From: an uncultured Oscillospiraceae bacterium
GTDB lineage: Bacteria; Bacillota; Clostridia; Oscillospirales; Oscillospiraceae
Reading direction: 5' to 3'
Length of the DNA: 41,971 nucleotides
NCBI GenBank assembly: GCA_947626905.1
Contig: CANQUE010000016.1
Span: forward strand, 1 to 41,971
The notes beneath the pieces were generated by a model. The model made no database searches. It was not told the DNA's origin and saw only the letters and a program-made list of their open reading frames with translations. The translations under genes and the position numbers were made by a program. Positions 29,912 to 39,011 of this stretch are shown here, in pieces (position 1 is the first letter of the stretch; the number at the start of each line of letters is the position of its first letter).

Positions 29912-32527
29912 ATGGCGGCGTTTGAAAAGATCGCCTCCGGCAACCCGATGATGGACCAGGCCCTGGACCACATCCGGCTGGGGGACAATGTGGTCTGGCA
30001 GGTATCGGCGCTGGACCAGTTCCGGGCCATCGCCCGGGACTTCGCCGCGCAGGCGGTACAGGACGGGCGGAACCTGCTGTATATCCGTTTTGCCGGACAC
30101 CAGCCTATACTGGAGCCCATGGAGGGACTGCGGATCATCGAGGTGGAGCTGAGTCACCGGTTCGAGACCTTCACCGCCAATATCCACGATCTGATCGAGG
30201 CGGAGGGCAAGGACGCGTTTTATGTGTTCGACTGCCTGTCCGAGCTGGAGGAGGCCTGGGCCACGGATCTGATGATGGGCAACTTTTTCCATCTGACCTG
30301 TCCCTATCTCTTCAGCCTGGACACCGTGGCCTTCTTCCCCATCATCCGGGGCCGTCACTCCTTTGACGCCATCGCCCAGATCCGGGACACCACCCAGCTG
30401 TTTTTGGACGTGTTCCCCGGCGGCGAGGAGGAAGGGGAGCTGTTCGTCCGGCCGGGGAAGGTCTGGAACCGGTATTCACAAACCATGTTCTCCCCCCACA
30501 GCTGCCGCCCGGGACAGGGCCAGTTCCGGCTGCTGACAGAGGGCGTGGAGATCAGCCGGTTCTACCGGCAGGTGAACGCCGCCGCCCAGCAGACCCAGGA
30601 TCAGAACATGGACAGCTGGGAGCGGTTTTTCCAGATGACCAAGCTGCGCCACGCCGCCGGGCTGGACGTGCGGGCGGAGTGCGGCCGCATCTGCGACATC
30701 ATGCTCACCCGGGACGCCCGGCTGCGGGAGCTGATAAAGACCTACTTTCTGCCCCAGGACTATTTCGACATCCACAGCCGCATGGTGGGCACCGGCCTCA
30801 TCGGCGGAAAGGCCTGCGGCATGCTCCTGGCCCGAAAGCTCATCGAGGCCCTGCGGCCGGACCTGTTCGCCCGGATCGAGCCCCACGACTCGTTCTATGT
30901 GGGCTCAGACGTGTTTTACGCCTACATCGTGGACAACGGCTTTTGGGATCTGAAACTGAAGCAAAAGACCGAGGAGGGCTATTTTGCCCTGGCGGGTCCT
31001 TTCTCGGACAAGATCATGGCCGGGCGGTTCTCCCCCAACATCGAGGCGGCCTTCCGGCAGCTGCTGGAATACTACGGCAACGACCCCATCATCGTCCGCT
31101 CCAGCTCCATCCTGGAGGATGGCTTCGGCAACGCCTTTGCGGGGAAGTATGAGTCCGTATTCTGCCCCGGCACGGGGACGCTGGAGCAGCGGCTGGCCAC
31201 CTTTGAACAGGCGGTGCGGACCGTCTACGCCAGCACCATGAGCATGTCCGCCCTGGACTACCGCAAGCGCCGGGGGCTGGAAAAGCTGGACGAACAGATG
31301 GGCCTTCTGGTCCAGCGGGTCTCCGGGTCCCGGCACGAGGGGTTTTTCATGCCCTGCGCCGCGGGAGTGGGCTATTCCATCAGCCCCTACCGCATGGGCG
31401 TGGAGCACCCGGAGGAGGGGATGCTCCGGCTGGTGGCCGGGCTGGGCACCGCGGCGGTGGACCGGCGCACCGGCTCCTATCCCCGGATGGTGAGCCTGGA
31501 CGCGCCCACGAAAATGGTCCTGACCTCCTCCGCCGACCGGCACCAGTATTCCCAGCGGCTCATCGACGCGGTGGCCGACGGGCCCGAGCCGGTGCGGAGC
31601 TTCAAGGCCGAGCGCATCCGCCGATCCCTGCCCCCCTACCAGCAGGCCCTGGTGTATTCCCACGACTGGGACACAGAGCGGGAATTCCGGGAGCGGGGCC
31701 AGCGGCGGGAGGTGTTCTATGTTTCCTGCGAGGGGCTGGTGAAAAACGACGCCCTCATGGAGGACATGCGCTCCATATTGCGGCTTCTGCAAAGCACTTA
31801 CGATTACCCGGTGGACATTGAGTTCACGGTGAACGCCGCCCCGGACGGCAGCTATGTGATCGATCTGCTCCAGTGCCGGCCCCTGCAGCTGACCACCGAG
31901 GGGGAGGCGGTGGCCATGCCCCCGGTGACAGACCAAACGGCCGTTCTGTTGGAAACAGAGGGCGTATCCATGGGCTTTTCCCGAAAGTTCGCCGTGGATC
32001 TGGTCGTATACATCGACGCCATCGCCTATTACAAGCTCCCCTACCGGGACAAATACCGGGTCAAGGACGCCCTGTCCGCCATCAACTGGCACTTCCGGGG
32101 CGGCAGCGAGCGGCTGGTCCTCATCACGCCGGGGCGCATCTGTACCTCCTCCCCCGAGCTGGGCGTGCCCTCCACCTTCGCCGACATCAGCCAGTTCGAC
32201 GCCATCTTCGAGGTGTCCGAGCGTCAGGCCGGCTATATGCCGGAGCTGAGCTATGGCAGCCACATCTTCCAGGACCTGGTGGAAGCGGGCATCCTCTATA
32301 CCGCTGTATTCGAGGGCAGCACCACCCATCATTTCCGGCCGGAAACGCTGCGGGCCATGCCCAATGCCCTGGCCGAGTTCGTCTCGGCGCCGGAGGGGCT
32401 GGAGGACGTGGTCTATGTCTGCCGCACAGGCGCAGCCGGGATCGGCCTGTACTACGACATGGTCACGGAGCACCTGCTCATTTTGGGCGGCCAGGCGTCC
32501 GAGGCGAAAGATCCCCCGTCCGTATAG
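29912..32527 (+). CDS. Orphan PEP/pyruvate-binding (PPDK N-terminal domain) protein
   Basis: An 871-residue protein. Residues 1-~200 look like a nucleotide-binding domain of uncertain type (LGDNVVWQVSALDQFRAIAR). A PEP/pyruvate-binding ATP-grasp region follows, with MVGTGLIGGKACGMLLARKL, PIIVRSSSILEDGFGNAFAG and SYVIDLLQCRPLQL, as in the N-terminal part of pyruvate phosphate dikinase and PEP synthase. The phospho-histidine swivelling domain and the C-terminal PEP barrel of those enzymes are absent, replaced by ~200 residues I do not recognise. It may phosphorylate an unknown acceptor with ATP, but the substrate is unknown. The ATG at 29912 follows AAAGGGGGAG. It stands alone. Confidence 0.75.
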   Translation: MAAFEKIASGNPMMDQALDHIRLGDNVVWQVSALDQFRAIARDFAAQAVQDGRNLLYIRFAGHQPILEPMEGLRIIEVELSHRFETFTANIHDLIEAEGKDAFYVFDCLSELEEAWATDLMMGNFFHLTCPYLFSLDTVAFFPIIRGRHSFDAIAQIRDTTQLFLDVFPGGEEEGELFVRPGKVWNRYSQTMFSPHSCRPGQGQFRLLTEGVEISRFYRQVNAAAQQTQDQNMDSWERFFQMTKLRHAAGLDVRAECGRICDIMLTRDARLRELIKTYFLPQDYFDIHSRMVGTGLIGGKACGMLLARKLIEALRPDLFARIEPHDSFYVGSDVFYAYIVDNGFWDLKLKQKTEEGYFALAGPFSDKIMAGRFSPNIEAAFRQLLEYYGNDPIIVRSSSILEDGFGNAFAGKYESVFCPGTGTLEQRLATFEQAVRTVYASTMSMSALDYRKRRGLEKLDEQMGLLVQRVSGSRHEGFFMPCAAGVGYSISPYRMGVEHPEEGMLRLVAGLGTAAVDRRTGSYPRMVSLDAPTKMVLTSSADRHQYSQRLIDAVADGPEPVRSFKAERIRRSLPPYQQALVYSHDWDTEREFRERGQRREVFYVSCEGLVKNDALMEDMRSILRLLQSTYDYPVDIEFTVNAAPDGSYVIDLLQCRPLQLTTEGEAVAMPPVTDQTAVLLETEGVSMGFSRKFAVDLVVYIDAIAYYKLPYRDKYRVKDALSAINWHFRGGSERLVLITPGRICTSSPELGVPSTFADISQFDAIFEVSERQAGYMPELSYGSHIFQDLVEAGILYTAVFEGSTTHHFRPETLRAMPNALAEFVSAPEGLEDVVYVCRTGAAGIGLYYDMVTEHLLILGGQASEAKDPPSV

Positions 32528-32540
32528 AGGGCGGCATCCC

Positions 32541-32579
32541 GTCTTTTTTCAAGGAAACGGCGCGGCCAAAGCCGCGCCG
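32541..32579. terminator. Hairpin between convergent genes
   Basis: CGGCGCGGC (32558-32566) pairs with GCCGCGCCG (32571-32579). It lies between the stops at 32527 and 32610 and may serve both genes, but the T-runs on either side are imperfect. Confidence 0.45.
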
Positions 32580-32609
32580 CTTCCCGTTTATTGCTGCCGG
32601 TATATCCCC

Positions 32610-33308
32610 TCATCCCAGCAGGCCATGGCCGATGACCGCCTCGATGGCCGCCGTCAGCACCGGGCGCACCGCCTGATAGCCGGCATCGTTGGGATGCAGC
32701 CCGTCGTAGGAATAGCTCTCTTCCAGCCGCCCGTCGTCCGTACACAGGGCGCTGTACACGTCCACATAGGTATAGCCGTGCTCCTCCGCCAAGGCCTCCA
32801 GCTGGCCGTTGATGGACCGGATGTGGCCCGTGACGGTGAGGTCCGGCCCCTCCGCCACCGGGTAGATGGACTGCACCAGCACCGCCGCGTCCGGGAATCG
32901 GGCCAGGGTCTCATCGACGATGGCCGTCAGGTTGGCCACGATCTGCCCGTCAGAGTATCCCAAGAACAGGTCGTTTATGCCGCCCAGCAGGATCAATATG
33001 TCCGGCTCATGGGAGAACACATCCTCCTCCAGCCGTTCCTGCATGCGGCCGGTGACGTCCCCGGAAATGCCCGCGTTCACGGCGTTGAGACCGGGGTAAT
33101 AGTATCCCAGATCGCAGAAATCCGTGATGCTGTCGCCCAGGAACACCGCGGTGCCGTCCCAGTCGGAAAAGCTCTCCGCCCCGAACAGGGCCTGGCGCAG
33201 CTGTCTGCCGCCGCCCTGCCGGAGCAGGATCTGCCCCGCTGCCAGCACGCCGGCCAGTATCACCATCCCCAGGATGATCAGCGCCGTCCGGCGCACACGC
33301 TTATCCAT
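32610..33308 (-). CDS. Membrane-anchored SGNH/GDSL-family hydrolase
   Basis: The 232-residue protein starts with a basic segment and one hydrophobic helix (TALIILGMVILAGVLAAG), so the enzyme domain is anchored outside the membrane. The four SGNH blocks are present: FLGDSITDF with the catalytic serine, NAGISGD, GGINDLF and DGLHPNDAG with the Asp-His pair. These enzymes remove acyl groups from lipids or carbohydrates. It overlaps the upstream phosphodiesterase-like gene by eight bases and is co-transcribed with it. The substrate is unknown. Confidence 0.85.
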   Translation of the reverse strand: MDKRVRRTALIILGMVILAGVLAAGQILLRQGGGRQLRQALFGAESFSDWDGTAVFLGDSITDFCDLGYYYPGLNAVNAGISGDVTGRMQERLEEDVFSHEPDILILLGGINDLFLGYSDGQIVANLTAIVDETLARFPDAAVLVQSIYPVAEGPDLTVTGHIRSINGQLEALAEEHGYTYVDVYSALCTDDGRLEESYSYDGLHPNDAGYQAVRPVLTAAIEAVIGHGLLG

Positions 33309-34350
33309 GGCGCACGCACTCCGCCCAAACGGCGTTGTGATCGCTCAGCTCCCGGCCGCCGAAGGCCGCCAGGGCCGACCCCGCCGGGGCGAAGGGCCAC
33401 GACTCGCGGCAGGTGGAGATGTTCCGGCTGGCCGCCACGTCCATCCCCCGGACCAGCAGCCAGTCCAGCCGCAGCGCCAGATGGCCGCCGCCCGGCAGCG
33501 GCTTGCGCCGGGTGGCCAGTTGGCCGCTCTGCCCATCCGGCACCGCCCGGTAGCCGTACTTCTCCGCCAGGGGCAGGCAGGGCTCATACCGGCCCACCTG
33601 CTCCAGGCACCGGCGCTGCAGCGCCGGGTCGGCGGCGATGGTCTGGATGGCGTCCTTGTCCCGGCCGTCAAAGGTGTTGGTGTTCAGATCGCCTCCCAGC
33701 AGCACCGGCATACCGGGAAACATATCCTCCGCCGCCTCCAGGACGGCGCGCAGCTGTGCCTCCCGGCCGGGGCCGTGGGTACGGTTTTCCAGGTGTATGG
33801 TCCCCACCCCCAGGCTCTCGCCGCCTATGTCCAGCTCCGCCAGGATCGCCAGGCGGCCGCCGATCCGCCTTTGGCGGTCAAAGTACCAGTTATACTGCTC
33901 CGGCAGCCGCACCACCCGGGCCTGCCGGATGGGCCAGCGAGAAAAGATGGCGTTGCCGTGATAGCCCTTGGGATCGGCGCGGTCCACCAGCTCGATGAAC
34001 TCCAGGCCGAACACACAATCCATTTTCAGCCGCTCCGCCAGAGCCTGGGCGGTATGGACGCCGCCGGAGCGGACGCATCCGTCGTCCAGCTCGTTGGCCA
34101 GGATCACGTCGAAGGGCCCCGCCTCCGGGCAGCTGTCCAAAAAGTCCCCGATCTGCGCCAGATGCACGCCCCGCTCCATGTTGAAGACCAGCGCCCGCAC
34201 CGAGGCGGGAGCCTCTGCTTCCGCCGCCGGGGCGAAGCGGAATATCTCCGCCTGGGAAAACTGGGGGATCATCCCCATGATCTCCTCCTGGCTTCGGCTC
34301 TCAAGCAGCGCGCCCAAGCGCTGGCGCTCCTCGCTGGCTATCCCTTTCAC
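33301..34350 (-). CDS. Endonuclease/exonuclease/phosphatase (EEP) family protein
   Basis: A 349-residue protein with the metal-dependent EEP fold: VFNMERGVHL, ILANELDDG with the metal-binding Glu, HGNAIFSRWPI, GTIHLEN, LLGGDLNTNTFDG and the final ELSDHNAVWAE. Such enzymes cleave phosphodiesters in DNA, phosphoinositides or sphingomyelin. No signal peptide is present, so it is likely cytoplasmic. The start is a GTG at 34350 after GGGGAGG, with a promoter at 34412-34383. It overlaps the SGNH hydrolase gene by eight bases; a shared role in lipid head-group turnover is possible but unproven. Confidence 0.82.
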   Translation of the reverse strand: MKGIASEERQRLGALLESRSQEEIMGMIPQFSQAEIFRFAPAAEAEAPASVRALVFNMERGVHLAQIGDFLDSCPEAGPFDVILANELDDGCVRSGGVHTAQALAERLKMDCVFGLEFIELVDRADPKGYHGNAIFSRWPIRQARVVRLPEQYNWYFDRQRRIGGRLAILAELDIGGESLGVGTIHLENRTHGPGREAQLRAVLEAAEDMFPGMPVLLGGDLNTNTFDGRDKDAIQTIAADPALQRRCLEQVGRYEPCLPLAEKYGYRAVPDGQSGQLATRRKPLPGGGHLALRLDWLLVRGMDVAASRNISTCRESWPFAPAGSALAAFGGRELSDHNAVWAECVRHG

Positions 34351-34382
34351 GGCTGAACCTCCCCGCCATTTTCTATCTTTTA

Positions 34383-34412
34383 TCTATACCACAGCCCCCA
34401 GAGGACCGTCAA
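34383..34412 (-). promoter_or_regulatory. Promoter of the EEP-SGNH gene pair
   Basis: TTGACG (34412-34407) and TATAGA (34388-34383), 18 bases apart, lie about 35 bases before the GTG start. Confidence 0.6.
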
Positions 34413-34455
34413 GACATATCTTCTCAACGTCGTGCCTACCGGCCGGCGCCGGGGC

Positions 34456-34487
34456 AAAAAAGAGCCGCCGCATCCCGCGGCGGCTCT
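34456..34487 (-). terminator. Terminator after the alpha-galactosidase gene
   Basis: GAGCCGCCGCGGGATGCGGCGGCTC folds into a GC-rich stem and is followed on the minus strand by TTTTTTG, 15 bases after the stop. Confidence 0.88.
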
Positions 34488-34501
34488 CGCCCTATATCCT
34501 C

Positions 34502-36100
34502 TTACCGGCCCAACAGCTTTTCCGGCAGCTCCAGGACCTCGTCCTTCCCCTCCAGGCGGTAGCAGATCCGTCCTCTGTCCAGGTCCACCCGCACATCCTC
34601 CGCCCGGCGCAGCGCCCGCAGCCGGCGATAGACGTCCCTCTTGGTCTCGTCATAGTCCGCCGGATCGTCGGAGGTGAGATATACCCCGCCCAGCAGAGCG
34701 TTGACCCGGGCCAGCAGCTGTTTTTGCTCCCAGCTCAGGCGCAGATTGTCCTCCCGCAGGAAGAACACGTCCGGGTCGCTCAGATACGCCCGGCCATTGA
34801 GCTGCCGCCGGACGATCGTATTGCCGATGGCCTGGCGGGTACTGACCCGCTCCCGGTGGGTCCGGCGGTTGCGCCATTTGTCATCCCAGTCCAAGCTCAC
34901 GTCGCAGCTCACCCGGCAGTAATCCACCCGCCCGAAGGCCGGCATCAACGGCACGCCGCAGCCCAGGATGCGCTTTCCAGCGCATACCTGGCGCAAAAAG
35001 TCCATGGCCCGGATCATCCGCCCGGCCCGGCTCTCCCTCTCGCTGCCGAAAGGGGCCGCCCCATAGAGGAAATCCAGTTTCACCAGATCGAAGCCCCACT
35101 CCCGGAACACTCGGTCAAAGACCCGCCGCAGATAGTCCGTCACTTCCGGATTGTCGATGTCCAGGGAATAAAACCCGCCCCAGTTGCTGCCGCACAGCCA
35201 GGGGCCTCCCTCCACCTGGAGCAGCCAACCCGGATGGGCCGTCATCACCTGGGAGCCCTTGCGGCACACGAACGGCGCCAGCCACAGCCCCGCCTGGAAT
35301 CCGGCGGCGTGGATCTCATCCACCAGGGGCCTCAGGCCCCGGGGGAATTTCCTCCCGTCCGGCTCCATCCAGTCCCCCACGGCGCTCTCCCAGCCGTCGT
35401 CGATCTGAAACAGATCCCCCGGCTCCAGCAGCGTTCTGCACCCGGCCAGATCCGCCTGCATGGCGGCCTGATCGATGCGCTCGTAGCGGTTATACCAGCT
35501 GGAATACCCCGCGACAGGCGGCGCGGAGGGAGCCGGCAGGCCCAGCGCGCCGAACCAGCCGTCAAAGACCTGATCCTCGCCGCCCTCGGCAAAATACAGG
35601 TCGAAGGCGTGCAGCTCTCCGCCGCAGCGCACCCCGGCGCAGTCCCTCTCCACGCGCAGCTCCCCCCTGCCCGCGTCATAGCGGAACAGGGTATACCCCG
35701 GCCCCTCGTCCAGAGAGGCGATCAGCCGGTAGCGCTCCCCCCGGCGGAAATAGCACCAGGAAAAGCCGTGGGTCAGACCGGGCTTATTGGGGTAGTCCAC
35801 GAAATGATAGTCCCCGTACCGGTCCAGGCCGTGCCGGTCCACCACGGACCGGGGCAGGCCGTGCAGGCCCCGTATCCTATCCTTTGGCCCGTACTCCGGG
35901 CAATAGGTCCAGGTCTGGTATCCGTTCATAAAAATGCGTTCGTCCGGCTCCACCGTCAGCGGCAGAGCCGCCGTCACCTGCCGAAGCGTCCCCTCCGGCA
36001 GAGAGCACACCACATGGACCGGTCCGGACAGTTCCGTCACGCTGCCCCGGACGGATACCGGTCCGTCCGGAGCGTCAGCCGTCACGGTCCACTCAAGCAT
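34502..36100 (-). CDS. Alpha-galactosidase-like glycoside hydrolase (GH36/clan D)
   Basis: The 532-residue enzyme has a beta-sandwich N-terminus (FMNGYQTWTYCPEYGPKDR) and a catalytic barrel. DLFQIDDGWESAVGDW, GFQAGLWLAPFVCRKGSQV and FDLVKLDFLYGAAPFGS follow, the last holding the expected nucleophile aspartate. SCDVSLDWDDKWRNR is the likely acid/base region. It is shorter than classical ~700-residue GH36 enzymes but keeps the core. With the overlapping sugar symporter gene upstream (eight-base overlap) it forms a small operon for import and hydrolysis of alpha-galactosides such as melibiose or raffinose. No signal peptide is seen, so it works on imported sugars. Confidence 0.82.
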   Translation of the reverse strand: MLEWTVTADAPDGPVSVRGSVTELSGPVHVVCSLPEGTLRQVTAALPLTVEPDERIFMNGYQTWTYCPEYGPKDRIRGLHGLPRSVVDRHGLDRYGDYHFVDYPNKPGLTHGFSWCYFRRGERYRLIASLDEGPGYTLFRYDAGRGELRVERDCAGVRCGGELHAFDLYFAEGGEDQVFDGWFGALGLPAPSAPPVAGYSSWYNRYERIDQAAMQADLAGCRTLLEPGDLFQIDDGWESAVGDWMEPDGRKFPRGLRPLVDEIHAAGFQAGLWLAPFVCRKGSQVMTAHPGWLLQVEGGPWLCGSNWGGFYSLDIDNPEVTDYLRRVFDRVFREWGFDLVKLDFLYGAAPFGSERESRAGRMIRAMDFLRQVCAGKRILGCGVPLMPAFGRVDYCRVSCDVSLDWDDKWRNRRTHRERVSTRQAIGNTIVRRQLNGRAYLSDPDVFFLREDNLRLSWEQKQLLARVNALLGGVYLTSDDPADYDETKRDVYRRLRALRRAEDVRVDLDRGRICYRLEGKDEVLELPEKLLGR

Positions 36101-37484
36101 GGGCGCTCTCCTCTTTTTTTGCTTTCAGCTGGTCGGCGATCTGCTGCACCCGGCTGTCGGTGAGGGTAAATTTCTTCACAAAGAAGATGAACGCCACCGT
36201 CAGCCCCAAAATCGGCAGTACGGTCATCAGCAGCCGCAGCCCCAGGATGGTGGACGCGCTCTGGGCCACCACCGCGCCGGTCTCCGAGTTGTCCCCCACC
36301 AGTCCGATCAGGTCCAGCCCGATCCCGGTGATGAACACCGCCACCCCCGACGCCGCTTTCACCACGAACGTCTGCATGGAGAAGATCACGCTCTCCTCCC
36401 GCCGGCCCGTCTTCATCTGGCCATAATCCACCGAGCTGGACAGAAACACCGTCGTCAGCACCGTCAGTATCCCGTTGGCCGCGAACACCAGCGCCCCGCA
36501 CAGGCACAGCAGGAGGATGTTGGAGCTGAAGCCCAGGAAGCAGACCACCAGGATCAGGGCATAGCCCCCCATCGCCAGGCACAGCGCCACCTTGAACAGG
36601 CTCGTGTTGCCCAGCTTCTTCCGCAGCAGCGGATACACCACCATCATCCCCAGGATCTGGCACGCGCCGCCCACCGTGGTGAACAGCGTGTAATTGCCCA
36701 TCCAGCCGGTGCCGCCAAAGTCGTATTTGAAGAAGTAGATCACCAGATTGCTCGTCAGATACAGCGCCCCGTTGATCATCAGGATCGCCAGCACCGTGAT
36801 CATGGCCTGGTCGTTGCGGAACAGCGCCTGGAACATCTGCTTGACGGTGGGCGTTTCCATCTTCCCCGCGTCATGCTCCCGCACCTTGGCGCAGCACACG
36901 ATCTCCGCCACCACGAACAGCCCCGCCACGATCAGGGCGATCCGTCCAAAGCCGGTCCGCTCGTTCCCGCGGCCCAGGGCGGCCACCGCCAGCAGCGTCC
37001 CCACCTGGATCACCGCCGAGCCGATCCCCGCGCAGGTCCGCCCTACCACCGACAGATTCTCCCGGTCCTTCGGGGTGTCCGTCACCGCCGGGATCATGGA
37101 CCAGTAGGGTATGTCCATCATGGTATAGGTCACGCCCCACAGGATGTAGACCACCCCAAAGTATACCATCAGTCCCGCTCCCTCCACGTTGGGGGCGGCA
37201 AACAGGGCGTACAGCACCGCCGCGTTCAGCACCGTGCCGCTGATGAGCCACGGCCGGAACCGGCCCCAGCGGGTCCGCGTCTTCGCCACCAGCACCCCCA
37301 TAAAGGGGTCGTTCAGCGCGTCGAACACCCGGGCGACCATCAGGATCAGCCCCACGAAGGTAGCCGACAGGCCCAATATGTCCTGATAAAAATACATCAC
37401 GTAGCTGGAGGACAGGGCATACACCATGTCCTTGCCTATGGCCCCCACGCCAAAGGCCGCCGTCTGGCTGCGCGTTAATTTCAT
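36093..37484 (-). CDS. GPH-family sugar:cation symporter (MelB-like)
   Basis: A 463-residue MFS transporter of the glycoside-pentoside-hexuronide group with twelve hydrophobic segments. FGVGAIGKDMVYALSSSYVM opens helix 1. FDALNDPFMGVLVAKTRTRW is the diagnostic loop between helices 2 and 3. PYWSMIPAVTDTPKDRE and GRREESVIFSMQTFVVKAAS are further family marks. Members import sugars such as melibiose with Na+ or H+, fitting the alpha-galactosidase next to it. I start it at the ATG at 37484, after GAGAGAGGG; the frame is open to 37652 but without family similarity. The upstream stretch 37485-37640 shows no convincing promoter, and the hairpin element beyond it may have displaced or supplied one. 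Confidence 0.87.
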   Translation of the reverse strand: MKLTRSQTAAFGVGAIGKDMVYALSSSYVMYFYQDILGLSATFVGLILMVARVFDALNDPFMGVLVAKTRTRWGRFRPWLISGTVLNAAVLYALFAAPNVEGAGLMVYFGVVYILWGVTYTMMDIPYWSMIPAVTDTPKDRENLSVVGRTCAGIGSAVIQVGTLLAVAALGRGNERTGFGRIALIVAGLFVVAEIVCCAKVREHDAGKMETPTVKQMFQALFRNDQAMITVLAILMINGALYLTSNLVIYFFKYDFGGTGWMGNYTLFTTVGGACQILGMMVVYPLLRKKLGNTSLFKVALCLAMGGYALILVVCFLGFSSNILLLCLCGALVFAANGILTVLTTVFLSSSVDYGQMKTGRREESVIFSMQTFVVKAASGVAVFITGIGLDLIGLVGDNSETGAVVAQSASTILGLRLLMTVLPILGLTVAFIFFVKKFTLTDSRVQQIADQLKAKKEESAHA

Positions 37485-37640
37485 CGTCCCTCTCTCCTCG
37501 TTCTTCATAATGGATGCAGCGCCTCCCGGACCGGTCCGGCCAAAGGCCTTTTGGAGCAATGGGCCGTCCACCGCTCCGCCGCAGCCGAAGGCCGGATTAG
37601 TCTTCAAAAACGCTGTTGCCATTATGCGCCTTTTTTCGGA

Positions 37641-37890
37641 AGTCATGACCACCAGTAAACTGGTGGCATGACGAGCCCCTAGAAGGGGCTATTACCAGCT
37701 TAGCCCCTGTAAGGGGCACTAAAAAGGTTTATCATCGCATCACACGCCCCACCACCCGTAAACGGGTCATAGCATCTATCTTGGCGTGGGTGGTAAATCT
37801 TAGTGCTCCACTCACAGGGTTTGCTTCCCTTCGGGAAGCCTCATGCTAAAGCTCTTTATTTGCCCCCGGTAGAACCGGGGGATGTTTTCC
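37641..37890. mobile_element. Hairpin-rich relic resembling an IS200/IS605-type MITE
   Basis: About 250 non-coding bases carry at least five separate hairpins: CCACCAGTAAACTGGTGG (37649-37666), AGCCCCTAGAAGGGGCT (37674-37690), GCCCCTGTAAGGGGC (37703-37717), GCTTCCCTTCGGGAAGC (37823-37839) and CCCCCGGTAGAACCGGGGG (37863-37881). Subterminal hairpins at both ends and no terminal inverted repeats fit the single-strand transposons of the IS200/IS605 group, whose ends also encode structured RNAs. No TnpA or TnpB reading frame is present. A structured RNA of another kind is the alternative. Exact borders cannot be fixed from one copy. Confidence 0.5.
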
Positions 37891-37915
37891 TCGCCTAAAG
37901 GCGCCAAAGAGCAAG

Positions 37916-37944
37916 AAAAATGTCCGCTCACGGCGGACATTTTT
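37916..37944 (-). terminator. Terminator of the EFR1 ferredoxin gene
   Basis: AAAAATGTCCGC and GCGGACATTTTT form a symmetrical stem-loop with T-runs on both strands, 70 bases after the stop. Confidence 0.85.
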
Positions 37945-38014
37945 CCGATATTTTTCCGGAAAGCCCCGCGCCGGCTCCTTCCTCCCCGCCAGCCGGATGC
38001 CGCGAAGCGGGCTC

Positions 38015-38833
38015 TCACGGCAGATACAGCGGGCTGGCCGGCGCCGTGTAATGGGCCTGCAGCATGGCCCGGTGGGACAAAAAGGCAGGATCGGTGAAGC
38101 GGCGGGCCTGGGCGGGGCATTTGCGGATGCAGGCGTGGCATTTGATGCACACCCCGTTCATCTTCCCCGGGTCCAGCCGGTCCACGCTGCCCATGGGACA
38201 CACCGCCGCGCACGTCCCGCAGCGGACGCACCTCTCCCCATCCACCGCCGGCGCCGCCTTCAAAAACCTTGCCGGCGCGCCGTCCAGCCCCAGGGGCGTA
38301 TAGTAAGGCGCCGCCGGATCGCCGGGGATGACGCCGGGGGCCAGGGCGGATACGCTCCCCTCCCTCAGCCGCTCCGCCGTCCGGACCGCGAAGGCCTCCG
38401 CCCGGGCCAGGTCCTCCTCTGTGGGCCGGCCAGGGGCCAGGGCGGGCGTGAAGGCGTGCTCCGCCGGTACCGCCGCGGCGGCGGCGACGGTGAAACCGTT
38501 TTTGCCCAGGATGTCCGCCAGCTCCGCCAGGGCGTTGTCAAAGCTCCGGTTGCCAAAGCACACCACCGGCACCGCCGGGCCCTCGCCCCGGATATGCTCC
38601 CCGATATAGGGGGCGATCTTATTGGGCGCCCGCCCGGCGTAGACCGGCGTGCCCAGAAACAGCAGGCTTTCCGCGCCAAAGACCCGATCCTCCCGCCGCC
38701 CCTCCGGCAGCGTAAAGTCCCCGTACCGGACAGGGACGGCCAGCGCCCGCCCCACCGCGCCGGCCATGGCCCGGACCAGCTTTTCCACCTTGCCGCAGGG
38801 GCTGAAATACAGTCCCCAGACCTGCTCTATCAT
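38015..38833 (-). CDS. EFR1-family ferredoxin with flavodoxin-like domain
   Basis: The 272-residue protein joins a flavodoxin-like N-terminal domain (LYFSPCGKVEKLVRAMAGAV; LLFLGTPVYAGRAPNKIAPY) to a C-terminal pair of 4Fe-4S sites (CVRCGTCAAVCP and CIKCHACIRKCP). These EFR1 proteins are common in anaerobic Firmicutes and are thought to carry electrons, although their partners are mostly undefined. It has its own promoter (38891-38863) and is divergent from the ferrous iron transporter gene, so supply of iron for its clusters could be linked; that is inference. Confidence 0.88.
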   Translation of the reverse strand: MIEQVWGLYFSPCGKVEKLVRAMAGAVGRALAVPVRYGDFTLPEGRREDRVFGAESLLFLGTPVYAGRAPNKIAPYIGEHIRGEGPAVPVVCFGNRSFDNALAELADILGKNGFTVAAAAAVPAEHAFTPALAPGRPTEEDLARAEAFAVRTAERLREGSVSALAPGVIPGDPAAPYYTPLGLDGAPARFLKAAPAVDGERCVRCGTCAAVCPMGSVDRLDPGKMNGVCIKCHACIRKCPAQARRFTDPAFLSHRAMLQAHYTAPASPLYLP

Positions 38834-38862
38834 AGGCGTCCCTCCCCGCCGTTTTTTGTTTC

Positions 38863-38891
38863 ATCATATCACGTCCGGCGGCGGGAGGCAA
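38863..38891 (-). promoter_or_regulatory. Promoter of the EFR1 gene
   Basis: TTGCCT (38891-38886) and TATGAT (38868-38863) are 17 bases apart and 30 bases upstream of the ATG. Confidence 0.55.
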
Positions 38892-38941
38892 TGCCGGACA
38901 GTCCGGAGGCCTCTGTCCGGTGGAAAATTTTACCCTATGGG

Positions 38942-38970
38942 TTGTACCGGACGCGGATATGCCGTATAAT
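38942..38970 (+). promoter_or_regulatory. Promoter of the feoAB gene
   Basis: TTGTAC (38942-38947) and a perfect TATAAT (38965-38970) are 17 bases apart. No Fur box is obvious to the eye. AAAGGACGG lies before the ATG at 39012. Confidence 0.7.
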
Positions 38971-39011
38971 AGGGCCGCGCCCGACGGGCGCGAAAGGACG
39001 GAATACAGCAC

